DNA of 64,000 nt, taken from positions 1-64,000 of the forward strand of contig BHES01000004.1 of NCBI GenBank assembly GCA_003864575.1, in the 5' to 3' direction. The stretch is from Enterobacterales bacterium (lineage in GTDB: Bacteria; Pseudomonadota; Gammaproteobacteria; Enterobacterales; Enterobacteriaceae). The notes below the pieces were generated by a model that made no database searches, was not told the DNA's origin, and saw nothing but the letters and a program-made list of their open reading frames with translations. Below are positions 1 to 9,611 of the stretch, piece after piece. The position numbers and the translations under genes were made by a program. How positions within the stretch are numbered: position 1 is the stretch's first letter; every line of letters starts with the position of its first letter.

Positions 1-72
1 GCTATGGCGATGATCCGGGCTTTAAATAAAATGACGCTTGCAGGAATGCCGAAGAGTGTAAGAGTTGCCTGA
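1..72 (+). CDS. 3' end of an unidentified CDS (partial at window edge), C-terminus ...AMIRALNKMTLAGMPKSVRVA
   Basis: Open frame from base 1 to TGA at 70-72, immediately upstream of and co-oriented with the GH130 gene. Confidence 0.5.
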   Translation, partial: AMAMIRALNKMTLAGMPKSVRVA

Positions 73-129
73 GAAAATGAGCAATGAGGAGCACCTTTAT
101 CAAAATCTGATTTATTCAACAAAGCCCCT

Positions 130-1020
130 TTGCTGTTGCCGGTTAACGGCGTTTGGGAGGCTGGTACGCGGCGCTTTTCGCGCGACGACCCCGCTTATGA
201 TTTCAGCGATCCGAGAATGATCACTCTGAAAGCCGACCCTTCGGTGGTGTTTCTGACATCCATGTCGCATCTGCGTCTGGCGCGCAGCCACACTGGGGAG
301 GATTTCACCGTCGATACGTATCCTTTCATCATCGCAGATACCCAGTACGAGCAGTTTGGCTGTGAAGACCCGCGTATTACGTGCATTGATGGCCTGTTTT
401 ACATCAACTACTCGGCCATTTCACCTTACGGAATTTCCACTGCACTGGCGACGACCCGCGACTTTATCTCCGTCACTAAAAAAGGCGTGATTTTTTGCCC
501 GGATAACCGCGACGTCTGCTTCTTCCCGCAGAAAATTAACGGACGCTATCTGGCCCTGACCCGCCCATCGCCTAAGCATTTTGGCAAGCCAGAAATCTGG
601 ATTTGTGAATCACCAGACATGCTGCACTGGGGGAATCACCAGCATCTGCTGGGCAGCCAGTCCAGCGAATGGGACGCACTGAAACTCGGTGGCGGTGCGC
701 CGTTGCTCAAAACCTCCCGTGGATGGTTGCAGATTTATCACGGTGTGGATAAAGACCAGCGTTATTGCCTCGGGGCGCTGTTACTCAACATCAATGATCC
801 GCTGCATATCCTGGCAAAATCCGACACGCCGTTGTTACAACCCGAAGCGCCCTATGAAAGAGAAGGATTCTTCGGCAACGTGGTCTTTACCTGTGGCGCG
901 CTGATCGAGCAGGATGTGCTGAAGATTTATTACGGCGCAGCCGACGAATGTATCGCGCTGGCCAGCCTGCCGCTTGAGGCGCTGTGGGAGCATCTCGGGA
1001 TCGGAAACCAGCATCAATGA
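130..1020 (+). CDS. GH130 family glycoside phosphorylase-like / PH1107-related glycosidase
   Basis: Motifs SDPRMI, SHLRLARS, YEQFGCEDPRIT, KLGGGAPLLK..GWLQIYHGVD and IYYGAADECIALA, typical of the GH130 five-bladed propeller; TTG start at 130 uncertain. Confidence 0.82.
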   Translation: MLLPVNGVWEAGTRRFSRDDPAYDFSDPRMITLKADPSVVFLTSMSHLRLARSHTGEDFTVDTYPFIIADTQYEQFGCEDPRITCIDGLFYINYSAISPYGISTALATTRDFISVTKKGVIFCPDNRDVCFFPQKINGRYLALTRPSPKHFGKPEIWICESPDMLHWGNHQHLLGSQSSEWDALKLGGGAPLLKTSRGWLQIYHGVDKDQRYCLGALLLNINDPLHILAKSDTPLLQPEAPYEREGFFGNVVFTCGALIEQDVLKIYYGAADECIALASLPLEALWEHLGIGNQHQ

Positions 1021-1928
1021 GCACAGTTAAATCGCTGCACCAACAGTTTCGCTCGCAGGCTACCCCGGTCACCGGCCAGGCGAAAATTCATTTTCACGGC
1101 GTTGACGGCGAAGATGTGTATAACCTCACCGCGCCGTTTCGCGCGGGCCGGATATCGGTCATTGCGGCGCGCGTTGAGCCGAGAGACTCCGAGTGTTCAC
1201 GGGTCATGTTTTTTGATTTTGACAGTCATCAGCGCTGCGACCTGTTACCCGATGCGCCCGTTCTGGCATTGCAGGATCCTTTTTTCACCCACATTGGCGA
1301 ACAATTAATTTTCGGCGGCGTCGCTGTCACTCCCGACCCTAAAAATCCTGCGGTGCTTCGCTGGAAGACGGTGCTGTATCGAGGGGCCGATATTCATTCG
1401 CTAAGCCCCTTTTTCACCGGGCCGGAAGGCATGAAAGATATCCGCCTGGTTGAGTTACAGGAAGGTCGCGTACTGGTTTTCACACGGCCTCAGGGCGCGG
1501 TCGGCGGGCGAGGCACCATCGGTTACGTCGTGCTGAACACACTCGACGAGTTGACCTCTGACGCGTTAGAGCAGGCAACGTTGTTGTACGGACAGGTTTC
1601 AGCCGACGAATGGTGTGGCGTGAATGCAGCTTATCGGCTGGATGCCCATGACATCGGGGTTCTGAGCCATATTGCCCGTTTCGACGCGCAGGGTCATCGC
1701 CACTATTACGCCTGCACCTTTGTCTTTAATAGCCAAACGCACCACTGTTCTCCAATGAAAATGATTGCCGAACGCCAGCAGTTCGAACTTGGCCCCGCAA
1801 AACGCGCTGATCTTAATGACGTGATATTTCCTGGCGGACTTACTTTTGTCGATAAATCATCGGCCCGTTTATATTGCGGCACCAGCGATTGTGAAGCGCA
1901 ATGGATTGATATTAATTACCCTTTCTAA
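1017..1928 (+). CDS. DUF1861-like putative glycosidase (beta-propeller)
   Basis: VYNLTAPF motif and overall pattern (GMKDIRLVEL..RVLVFTRPQG, DLNDVIFPGG, LYCGTSDCEAQWIDI) resemble DUF1861; ATGA overlap with the GH130 stop. Confidence 0.7.
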   Translation: MSTVKSLHQQFRSQATPVTGQAKIHFHGVDGEDVYNLTAPFRAGRISVIAARVEPRDSECSRVMFFDFDSHQRCDLLPDAPVLALQDPFFTHIGEQLIFGGVAVTPDPKNPAVLRWKTVLYRGADIHSLSPFFTGPEGMKDIRLVELQEGRVLVFTRPQGAVGGRGTIGYVVLNTLDELTSDALEQATLLYGQVSADEWCGVNAAYRLDAHDIGVLSHIARFDAQGHRHYYACTFVFNSQTHHCSPMKMIAERQQFELGPAKRADLNDVIFPGGLTFVDKSSARLYCGTSDCEAQWIDINYPF

Positions 1929-1945
1929 TAATAGGAAAATTATAA

Positions 1946-3037
1946 ATGAAGATAAATTTTATTTTATCCTGCCTGTGTGTATTAGGCGTAGCCCCTATTG
2001 GTGCGCTGGCAGCTGAATCAGAAAGTGTTAATACCGCGATTTACCCTGGCGATAAAATAAAGATGAAACACCCAAGCGGAAAGGTTGTCGATGCAGTAAT
2101 AAGCGTAGACGATGACAATATCGCTATCATCGAAGTCAATGAAGTCGACACGGGATATAACCTTCATGGTAACTGGTTGACGGAGTATAAAATAGAGCAT
2201 TTCCGTAATGAAGGTTCATCGCATAACTCCCGACCGGTTCATGAATGGGTTATCGGTGATGGTCGGGTGAACCTTGGAGATACCGGATTAAACCTTGGTT
2301 TCCTGCTGAAGAAGGTTTCCTTCAAAAACGAAACGCACGACAGCGCCGATAACCATAATGATTTTCGTATGACCGAAATGGAATTACGCCCGGCCTATTC
2401 GTATGAAACCGGCAAGCACTGGATGATGATTGAAGCCATCTATCTGGGTAAAACCGGCTATGAAAAACCCACGGTAGCTGAGAGCAATGCCTATCTGATT
2501 GGCGGTGACGGCTACGGCTTCCGGCCTTACTACCGCTATCAGGTCAGCGATAAGTTTGCATTCAACACCGATCTTAAGTGGCTGACGGAAGACAAGGGAG
2601 CAAATGGCGCGGACTCCGGTAAGTTCGTATTCTATGAAGCGCTGTTCAACGTCAATTACCGCCTCACCGATGATTTCACTGTGGGCTTGGAATTCTTCCG
2701 CAAAGAGGGAGACGAATATGACAAGAACGGCAACCGCGGGTCTAATGTCGTCGAAAAGGAGATCCGCCCCTGGGCAACCTACCATCTCGACAAACATAAT
2801 TTTTTATTAAAAATGGAGCCTCAACATAAGCGGATTAAAGACCGCCAGGGCACTGAAACCTACAGTTCAAAAGCCTGGAAATATATTCTTAACTACAGTT
2901 ATGCTATTACGCCAAAAATCTATTTTGTCTCAGAGATTTTTTATCGTACTGAAGGAGATAAAGAGATTGACGGCCAAAGCGGTTTTGACGATCAGACCAC
3001 TAATTTTGGTAAGCTGGGTTTTAATTTTATCTTCTGA
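1946..3037 (+). CDS. Outer-membrane porin, OmpG/KdgM-like, with extra N-terminal region
   Basis: Signal peptide (MKINFILSCLCVLGVAPIGALA), amphipathic beta-strand pattern, C-terminal LGFNFIF. Confidence 0.75.
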   Translation: MKINFILSCLCVLGVAPIGALAAESESVNTAIYPGDKIKMKHPSGKVVDAVISVDDDNIAIIEVNEVDTGYNLHGNWLTEYKIEHFRNEGSSHNSRPVHEWVIGDGRVNLGDTGLNLGFLLKKVSFKNETHDSADNHNDFRMTEMELRPAYSYETGKHWMMIEAIYLGKTGYEKPTVAESNAYLIGGDGYGFRPYYRYQVSDKFAFNTDLKWLTEDKGANGADSGKFVFYEALFNVNYRLTDDFTVGLEFFRKEGDEYDKNGNRGSNVVEKEIRPWATYHLDKHNFLLKMEPQHKRIKDRQGTETYSSKAWKYILNYSYAITPKIYFVSEIFYRTEGDKEIDGQSGFDDQTTNFGKLGFNFIF

Positions 3038-3102
3038 GTAAAACTAATAATAACAGATAACAACAACACTTAACTCATATCGATTATTAACAGGACGTTA
3101 AT

Positions 3103-4374
3103 ATGAATATCTTTGCAAAACTAATCTGGGCACTCTGTCTTTTTATACCTTCTATTGTCATTGCTGAACCCGTTAATACGAAACACCTTGATTCCCTTTA
3201 TGAACAAAGAAAAATAAATGATGGGGACGAAATAGGCATCATCCATATTTACAGCGAGTTCCCAAAATATGGCTGGGTCAAAGATCCTATCGAAGGGGTC
3301 AGCGCCATTGATGATATTTCCCGCGCACTGGTGTTTTACAGCGGGCTGTATTCGCATCAGCCAGATCCTAAAGTCATGGATAAAATGATCCATCTGACGC
3401 GCAGCATTCTGCTAATGCAGGCAGAAAATGGTTATTTCTATAATTTTATTTACCCGGATAACAGCATCAATAAAAGCTATAAAACCAGCGTTGCCGAACC
3501 CAACTGGTGGACATGGCGGGCGCTATGGGCACTGGCCACGGCTTATCCTTCCATCAACACGCAAGATACTAAGCTAGCCGCTCAGATGCATAACGTTCTG
3601 TTTACCAGTCTTTCAACCTTGCCGGGCTACGTGAAAGAAACGCAAACGCTGACCACGCTGCACGGTATCACCCTGCCAGCCTGGATGCCCAATGGCGGTG
3701 CCGATCAGGCCGCTATCATGTTACTGGCACAGACCCGGGCTCAGCAAATTTCACCGCAGCCGAATATTGCCAGCATGATGAAAACTCTGGCAAATGGAAT
3801 GATGACGATGCAAATTCGCGACCCGGCATCGCCGATCAATGGTGTGTTCTTGAGTTGGAAAAATACCTGGCACGGTTACGGCAATAATCAGGCTTACGCC
3901 CTGCTCGAGGCTGGAGCATTGCTGGAAGACCGTGACATGATCAAAGCCGCGTTTGTTGAGTTGGACAACTTCCACCCGTATTTGATTGAGCAGGGTTATC
4001 TGACCAGCTTTACCGTCAGTCAGCAGGATCATCGCATCCAGATGAGCGATAAACAGCAGTTTTCACAAATTGCCTATATTTTCCGGCCTATGATTTTTGC
4101 CAATCTGCCGGCTTATGAGATTTCACGGGATACACGCTACATTGATCAGGCCGTCACGCTGGCAATGTGGTTTTATGGTAGCAACGTCGCGAAAGCGCAG
4201 ATGTATTTTCCGCACACCGGACTGGCCTTCGATGGCCTGGACTCAAAAGAGGCGGTGAATCGCAATTCTGGCGCGGAATCTACCGTGGAAGCCTTGCTGG
4301 CGCTCGATGCTATCGAGCGTTCACCACTGGCTAAAAAACGGCTGGAAGAACGGCTGAAACACGTGAAGCCATAA
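3103..4374 (+). CDS. Secreted protein with predicted (alpha/alpha)-barrel glycan-active enzyme fold
   Basis: Signal peptide; helical-repeat pattern with NWWTWRALWALATAYP, GNNQAYALLEAGALL, NSGAESTVEALLAL. Confidence 0.55.
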   Translation: MNIFAKLIWALCLFIPSIVIAEPVNTKHLDSLYEQRKINDGDEIGIIHIYSEFPKYGWVKDPIEGVSAIDDISRALVFYSGLYSHQPDPKVMDKMIHLTRSILLMQAENGYFYNFIYPDNSINKSYKTSVAEPNWWTWRALWALATAYPSINTQDTKLAAQMHNVLFTSLSTLPGYVKETQTLTTLHGITLPAWMPNGGADQAAIMLLAQTRAQQISPQPNIASMMKTLANGMMTMQIRDPASPINGVFLSWKNTWHGYGNNQAYALLEAGALLEDRDMIKAAFVELDNFHPYLIEQGYLTSFTVSQQDHRIQMSDKQQFSQIAYIFRPMIFANLPAYEISRDTRYIDQAVTLAMWFYGSNVAKAQMYFPHTGLAFDGLDSKEAVNRNSGAESTVEALLALDAIERSPLAKKRLEERLKHVKP

Positions 4375-4386
4375 GCGAAGAATACA

Positions 4387-4418
4387 AAAGGGTCTGGTTT
4401 TGAGCCAGACCCTTTTTT
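4387..4418. terminator. Rho-independent (bidirectional) terminator between the glycan operon and rhtC
   Basis: aaagggtctggttttgagccagaccctttttt inverted repeat with A and T tracts. Confidence 0.85.
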
Positions 4419-4437
4419 TATGCACGGAACGTTGCGA

Positions 4438-5067
4438 TCAGCGATTCACAATTAACGCGATACCAAAACCGGCAAACATCACACCCGCGACGCCGTCAAT
4501 CCATTTCGCTAAACGCTGGTAGCCACGACGCATGGTGGGCAATGCAAAAACCATCGCCACAACCGAGAACCAGACGAACGTTTCCGCTACGATCATAATG
4601 AATAACCCGCCGCGCTCTCCACCACTGACGTTGTCACCCACAAACAATGAGAACACGCTGCCGAAGTAAATCACCGCTTTCGGGTTGGAGAGATTAGTCA
4701 GCAGACCGCGCATAAAAGTGCGGCCACGGGCAGGCAGATCGACCGTCGTTTCCACTTCTGCGCTATCACCGGCCCGTTTTTTGGCCCGCGCTGATTTCAG
4801 CAATTGCCAACCCATCCAGCACAAATACAGGCCGCCGCCGACGGTAATAATCTGGTGCAGCCAGGCCATTTTTTGCAGAATCAGATGCAGTCCCATCAGC
4901 GCCACTGCCGCCCAAACCGCCACGCCCAGCGTGATCCCCACCACTCCCATCATGGCGTCTTTACGCGAGCGGCTGGCCGCCGTTTGCGACACAAAGAAGA
5001 AATCAGGCCCTGGGGTGACCAGCGCAATAATATGCATCAGGGCAACGGTCAGAAAGAGAATTAACAT
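4438..5067 (-). CDS. rhtC: Threonine efflux protein RhtC (LysE family)
   Basis: LTVALMHIIALVTPGPDFFFVSQTAASRSRKDAMMGV; adjacent to recQ as in E. coli. Confidence 0.92.
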   Translation of the reverse strand: MLILFLTVALMHIIALVTPGPDFFFVSQTAASRSRKDAMMGVVGITLGVAVWAAVALMGLHLILQKMAWLHQIITVGGGLYLCWMGWQLLKSARAKKRAGDSAEVETTVDLPARGRTFMRGLLTNLSNPKAVIYFGSVFSLFVGDNVSGGERGGLFIMIVAETFVWFSVVAMVFALPTMRRGYQRLAKWIDGVAGVMFAGFGIALIVNR

Positions 5068-5110
5068 GGGATCACACTCTGCTGTATTGGTTGTTAGTGA
5101 TAACGGGTAT

Positions 5111-6943
5111 CTACTCGTCGCCGTTATCGATATGGTCTCGGATCATCGCCATAAACGGACGGCCAAATTTTTCGAGTTTACGCTGGCCAACACCGGTGAT
5201 GTCCAGTAAATCACTTGGGCTTATCGGCAGATGTTCGGCCATTTCGAGCAGCGTAGTATCGTTAAAGACCACGTATGGCGGCACGTTGTTGTCATCGGCC
5301 AGGGTTTTACGCAGCTTGCGCAGCTTGGCAAACAACTTACGATCATAGTTGCCACCATAGCTTTTCTGGCTGGCACTGCTTTTAATCTTCAGCGTCTGAA
5401 TTCGCGGCACCGCCAGTTGCAAGGGAATTTCACCCCGCAGCACCGGGCGCGCCGCTTCGGTCAGTTGCAGCGCCGAGTGCATGGCAATATTTTGCATGAC
5501 CATGCCGAGGTGGATCAGCTGGCGTACCACGCTGGTCCAGTGTTCGTTACTCTGATCTTTGCCGATGCCGTAGACCGACAGCTTGTCGTGGCCGTATTCA
5601 CGGATACGCTGGTTATTCGATCCGCGCAGCACTTCCACCACATAACCCAGACCAAATCGCTGGCCTACACGAGCCACGACCGACAGCGCTTTTTGTGCGT
5701 CGAGCAGGCCGTCATAACGTTTTGGCGGATCCAGGCAGACATCGCAGTTACCGCAGGCGTTCTGTTTACCTTCGCCAAAATAGTTGAGCAGCACCAGACG
5801 GCGACAGGTCTGCGCTTCGGCGAAGGCGTTCATCGCATTCAGCTTGTGACGTTCGACATCCTGCTGTGCGCCCGGCGGTTTTTCTTCCAGACAACGGCGT
5901 AGCCAAGCCATGTCGGCGGGATCATAGAGCAATACGGCTTCGGCTGGCAGGCCATCTCGCCCGGCTCGGCCAGTTTCCTGATAGTAGGACTCGATGGTGC
6001 GCGGAATATCAAAGTGCACGACGAAACGCACGTTAGGCTTGTTGATCCCCATACCGAAGGCCACGGTGGCGACGACAATTTGTAAGTCGTCACGCTGGAA
6101 GCCTTCCTGCACGCGGGCACGGGTGTCGTTATCCAGACCGGCGTGATAGGCGCCTACGCTCATTCCACGGCTTTGCAAACGGGCGGCGGTATCTTCGACT
6201 TTGGCGCGGCTGTTACAGTAAATGATGCCGCTTTTTCCGCGCTGGTCCTGCACGAAGCGAATCAACTGGTCGAGGGGTTTAAACTTTTCCACCAGCGTGT
6301 AACGGATGTTCGGGCGGTCAAAGCTGCTGACCTGAATCAGCGGATCATTAAGCTCCAGCAGACGGACAATATCGTTGCGGGTGGCTTCATCGGCGGTGGC
6401 CGTCAGCGCAATGACCGGCAATTGTGGATAGCGCAGTTTTAACTGGCCGAGCGCACGGTATTCCGGACGGAAATCGTGGCCCCATTGGGAGATACAGTGG
6501 GCTTCATCAACGGCCAGCATGGCCGGATTCCACTGTTGCAGTTGTTCGAGGAAGTCGCCCATCATCAGGCGTTCTGGCGCGATATACAGCATTTTGATGC
6601 GGCCCGTGCGGCAACCCGCCATCACGTCCTGCTGCTGTTCGCGGGTTTGCGTCGAATTCAGGCAACCGGCTTCAACGCCCGCCGCCATCAACTGATCAAC
6701 CTGGTCTTTCATCAGGGAGATCAATGGTGAAACGACCAACGTCAGGCCATCCATCACCAGAGCGGGGATTTGATAGCACAGCGATTTACCACCACCGGTC
6801 GGCATCACCACCAGACAATCTCGCCCTGAAATGGCGGTATTGATGATCGTTTGCTGACCCGGTCGGAATTGCTGATAGCCGAAGGTATCGCGTAATACCT
6901 GATGAGCCAGCTCTTCTTTATTTAATACTGCCGCCGTAGACAC
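5111..6943 (-). CDS. recQ: ATP-dependent DNA helicase RecQ
   Basis: [36 protein letters not shown] domain. Confidence 0.97.
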   Translation of the reverse strand: MSTAAVLNKEELAHQVLRDTFGYQQFRPGQQTIINTAISGRDCLVVMPTGGGKSLCYQIPALVMDGLTLVVSPLISLMKDQVDQLMAAGVEAGCLNSTQTREQQQDVMAGCRTGRIKMLYIAPERLMMGDFLEQLQQWNPAMLAVDEAHCISQWGHDFRPEYRALGQLKLRYPQLPVIALTATADEATRNDIVRLLELNDPLIQVSSFDRPNIRYTLVEKFKPLDQLIRFVQDQRGKSGIIYCNSRAKVEDTAARLQSRGMSVGAYHAGLDNDTRARVQEGFQRDDLQIVVATVAFGMGINKPNVRFVVHFDIPRTIESYYQETGRAGRDGLPAEAVLLYDPADMAWLRRCLEEKPPGAQQDVERHKLNAMNAFAEAQTCRRLVLLNYFGEGKQNACGNCDVCLDPPKRYDGLLDAQKALSVVARVGQRFGLGYVVEVLRGSNNQRIREYGHDKLSVYGIGKDQSNEHWTSVVRQLIHLGMVMQNIAMHSALQLTEAARPVLRGEIPLQLAVPRIQTLKIKSSASQKSYGGNYDRKLFAKLRKLRKTLADDNNVPPYVVFNDTTLLEMAEHLPISPSDLLDITGVGQRKLEKFGRPFMAMIRDHIDNGDE

Positions 6944-7035
6944 TCAATTCCCCAACTGTTCAAACCACCCGGCTAAGCCCTAAAGCCGCCGGGGCTGCCG
7001 GTCATAATATACGAGTTGCGGAGAGCCGGGTATAT

Positions 7036-7928
7036 TTACATCAAGTCGTTGAGCATAACCCCAACACCGATGCGGGTTTGCTTGTGATTGTAGTCAATCA
7101 ATGACTCGCCGTAACCGCTAAAGACCTGCGCGTAAAAGCGGGCATGTTTTGAAATTGGGTAGCTCCAGCCTGTCGTCGCGCCACCGTAACCGGTATTCCA
7201 GTTATAACGGCTTTCCACGCTGAACACGCTGTCACCCCAGGCATAGCCCATTTTCAGACGGTAGTAACCCATGTACTTGGTGATATCCGGGTTATCGTTA
7301 TCTTCGTCATTTTCAGGAAGGCGATACCAGGGCTTGAGATCAACTTGCCAGTTGCCATGTTGAGCCATGAAACGGGCATAAACGCGGTTCCAGCTGCGGG
7401 AGGTCGGGTCCGAACTGCCGTTAGATTGGTGATTCACACCATATTCTGCTTCGCGAAGCGTCCAGCCGAGAAAACTGTAATCGGTGGCCCATGCCAGGAA
7501 CAGTTGCGGTTCATAGTTGGTTTCACGAAATGGTGAAGACTCTGCACGGTTAGATAGCTGCCAGAATGATTTTTGCGTATAGGAAGCACCGAGCACGGAG
7601 TTATCACCGGCAATACCACGCCATATCGGGAACGCCAGGCTGAGTTGAAATTCAACTTCATCGTGCTTGGCATTTTTTGCCCAACTATCAGATTTAATCG
7701 AATTTTTATTAATATTACTGGTGTCGGTATAGAGCAGATAGTTGGATTCGTAAGGATAAAGCGTTAAAGGGTTATCATGTATCTCCAGCATGTTCGCCAC
7801 GATACTACCGCGTACGGATGGCTTATCATGTACTGCGACTATGGTCGCTTCATCCGCGTGCCCCATTAACGGCAGCACCAGCAAGGCGGCGCCAGCAAGG
7901 CGGCGCCAGCAGTCCACTTCTTATCCAT
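7036..7928 (-). pseudogene. pldA: Outer membrane phospholipase A (OMPLA); mature part intact, signal-peptide region frameshifted by a 14-bp tandem duplication
   Basis: Mature sequence VRGSIVANMLEIHDNPLTLYPYESNYLLYT...FRETNYEPQLF...GVGVMLNDLM. ATG at 7928 with AAGGAT RBS reads MDKKWTAGAALLAPPCWCCR*. The called ORF uses an internal GTG at 7917. Confidence 0.8.
7878..7911 (-). repeat. 14-bp direct tandem repeat (about 2.4 copies) in the pldA signal-peptide coding region
   Basis: + strand caaggcggcgccag repeated at 7882-7895 and 7896-7909, with flanking matching bases. Confidence 0.95.
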
Positions 7929-8150
7929 TTTATTTTATCCTTATGAATTAATTTATCTTAAATGAGCCAAACACTCGGCTGAAACACAGAGAAAAGAAAA
8001 AATATTTTACACATAAATACATTTACACATAAGTATCATCGCTGATTATGGTTCATAGATGGAAAAACTTCTGCTTTTGCACCTAGAATCAACATTCCAT
8101 CCACTTTTCGGCAAATACAGTCCGTCATTATTTTCGTCAGGAATTCATTC

Positions 8151-8633
8151 ATGCCAGCCACACCCATGAGCCACGATGCCGCCCTCCAGTTGATCGGCGA
8201 TATTTTCGTTTACGATATGCCGTTTAACCGCGAGCTGGGGCTTGAGTTAAAACGCCTTGATACTGACCATGCAGAGCTGACCTTTGCCCACCAGACTCGT
8301 CTGGTCGGTAATGCGGCGCAAAAAATCCTGCACGGTGGTGTGATCGCCGCCGTGTTGGATGTCGCTGCCGGTCTGGTCTGCGTCACCAGTTCGTTAATCC
8401 GCCGCGATAAGCCCGATCACCCATTGCTGGAAGCCGAAATGCGCCAGCGTCTGGCAAAAATGGGGACTATCGATTTACGGGTTGATTACCTGCGCCCGGG
8501 ACGCGGCGAGGTTTTTACGGCAGATGCCCGCCTGATACGAGCAGGCAATAAAGTGTCGGTGGCCCGGGTTGATTTGCACAACGACAGCGGCGTGCATATT
8601 GCGACGGCCAACGCTACTTATCTGGTCGGATAG
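8151..8633 (+). CDS. yigI: YigI-like PaaI-family acyl-CoA thioesterase
   Basis: Hotdog-fold motif [18 protein letters not shown]; neighbor of pldA/rarD. Confidence 0.85.
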   Translation: MPATPMSHDAALQLIGDIFVYDMPFNRELGLELKRLDTDHAELTFAHQTRLVGNAAQKILHGGVIAAVLDVAAGLVCVTSSLIRRDKPDHPLLEAEMRQRLAKMGTIDLRVDYLRPGRGEVFTADARLIRAGNKVSVARVDLHNDSGVHIATANATYLVG

Positions 8634-8714
8634 CCTGGTTTAGTAAACTGATCACAAAGCAAAACACCGCTGGAAAGTATCAGGTAAACTCGCCCTCTTC
8701 TTCTGATATCAGGC

Positions 8715-9611
8715 ATGAACATGGACGCACAACGTACCCGGCAGGGCATTATTTTTGCCTTCGTCGCCTACCTAATCTGGGGCATCGCTCCGGTTTATTT
8801 TAAGTTGATTAAGCAGGTTCCAGCGGAGGAAATCCTCACGCATCGGGTGATCTGGTCGTTCTTCTTTATGTTGCTTTTACTGTCGGTCAGTCGCAGTTGG
8901 GGGAACGTGCGTCTGGTGTTGAAAGTGCCGAAGAAAGTGGCGCTGCTGCTGTTGACGGCCGTGATCATCGGCGGAAACTGGCTGCTGTATATCTGGGCCA
9001 TCAATAACAATCACCTATTGGAAGCCAGTCTGGGTTATTTCATTAACCCGCTGGTTAACGTGCTATTAGGCATGATGTTTTTAGGTGAACGTTTTCGCCG
9101 GATGCAGTGGGTCGCCGTGGTGTTGGCGTTTATCGGTGTCAGCTATCAGGTCTGGGTGTACGGTTCAGTGCCGATGATTGCTCTGGGGCTGTCGCTTAGC
9201 TTTGCGCTGTATGGGTTATTGCGTAAACGCATTGGTGTCGAGGCCCAAACCGGCATGCTGATTGAAACGCTGTGGCTGTTACCGGTTGCGGCAATCTATC
9301 TGTTTCTCATCGCTGATACCGCCACCAGTCATCTGCCTGCAAATCCGTGGTCGCTGAACATGATGCTGATGTCAGCGGGGATTATCACCACCATTCCGCT
9401 GCTGTTCTTCACCGCTGCCGCCACGCGCCTGAAGCTGTCGACGCTGGGCTTCTTTCAGTATCTGGGACCGACACTGATGTTTATTCTGGCCGTCGCGGTT
9501 TACGGCGAGTCCGTTACGACATCCCAACTGGTGACTTTCGGCTTTATCTGGGCCGGTTTACTGTGCTTTGTCGCCGACGCACTTTACACCCAGCGCCGCC
9601 TACGACGTTGA
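8715..9611 (+). CDS. rarD: EamA-family transporter RarD
   Basis: GIIFAFVAYLIWGIAPVYFKLIKQVPAEEILTHRVIWS. Confidence 0.92.
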   Translation: MNMDAQRTRQGIIFAFVAYLIWGIAPVYFKLIKQVPAEEILTHRVIWSFFFMLLLLSVSRSWGNVRLVLKVPKKVALLLLTAVIIGGNWLLYIWAINNNHLLEASLGYFINPLVNVLLGMMFLGERFRRMQWVAVVLAFIGVSYQVWVYGSVPMIALGLSLSFALYGLLRKRIGVEAQTGMLIETLWLLPVAAIYLFLIADTATSHLPANPWSLNMMLMSAGIITTIPLLFFTAAATRLKLSTLGFFQYLGPTLMFILAVAVYGESVTTSQLVTFGFIWAGLLCFVADALYTQRRLRR

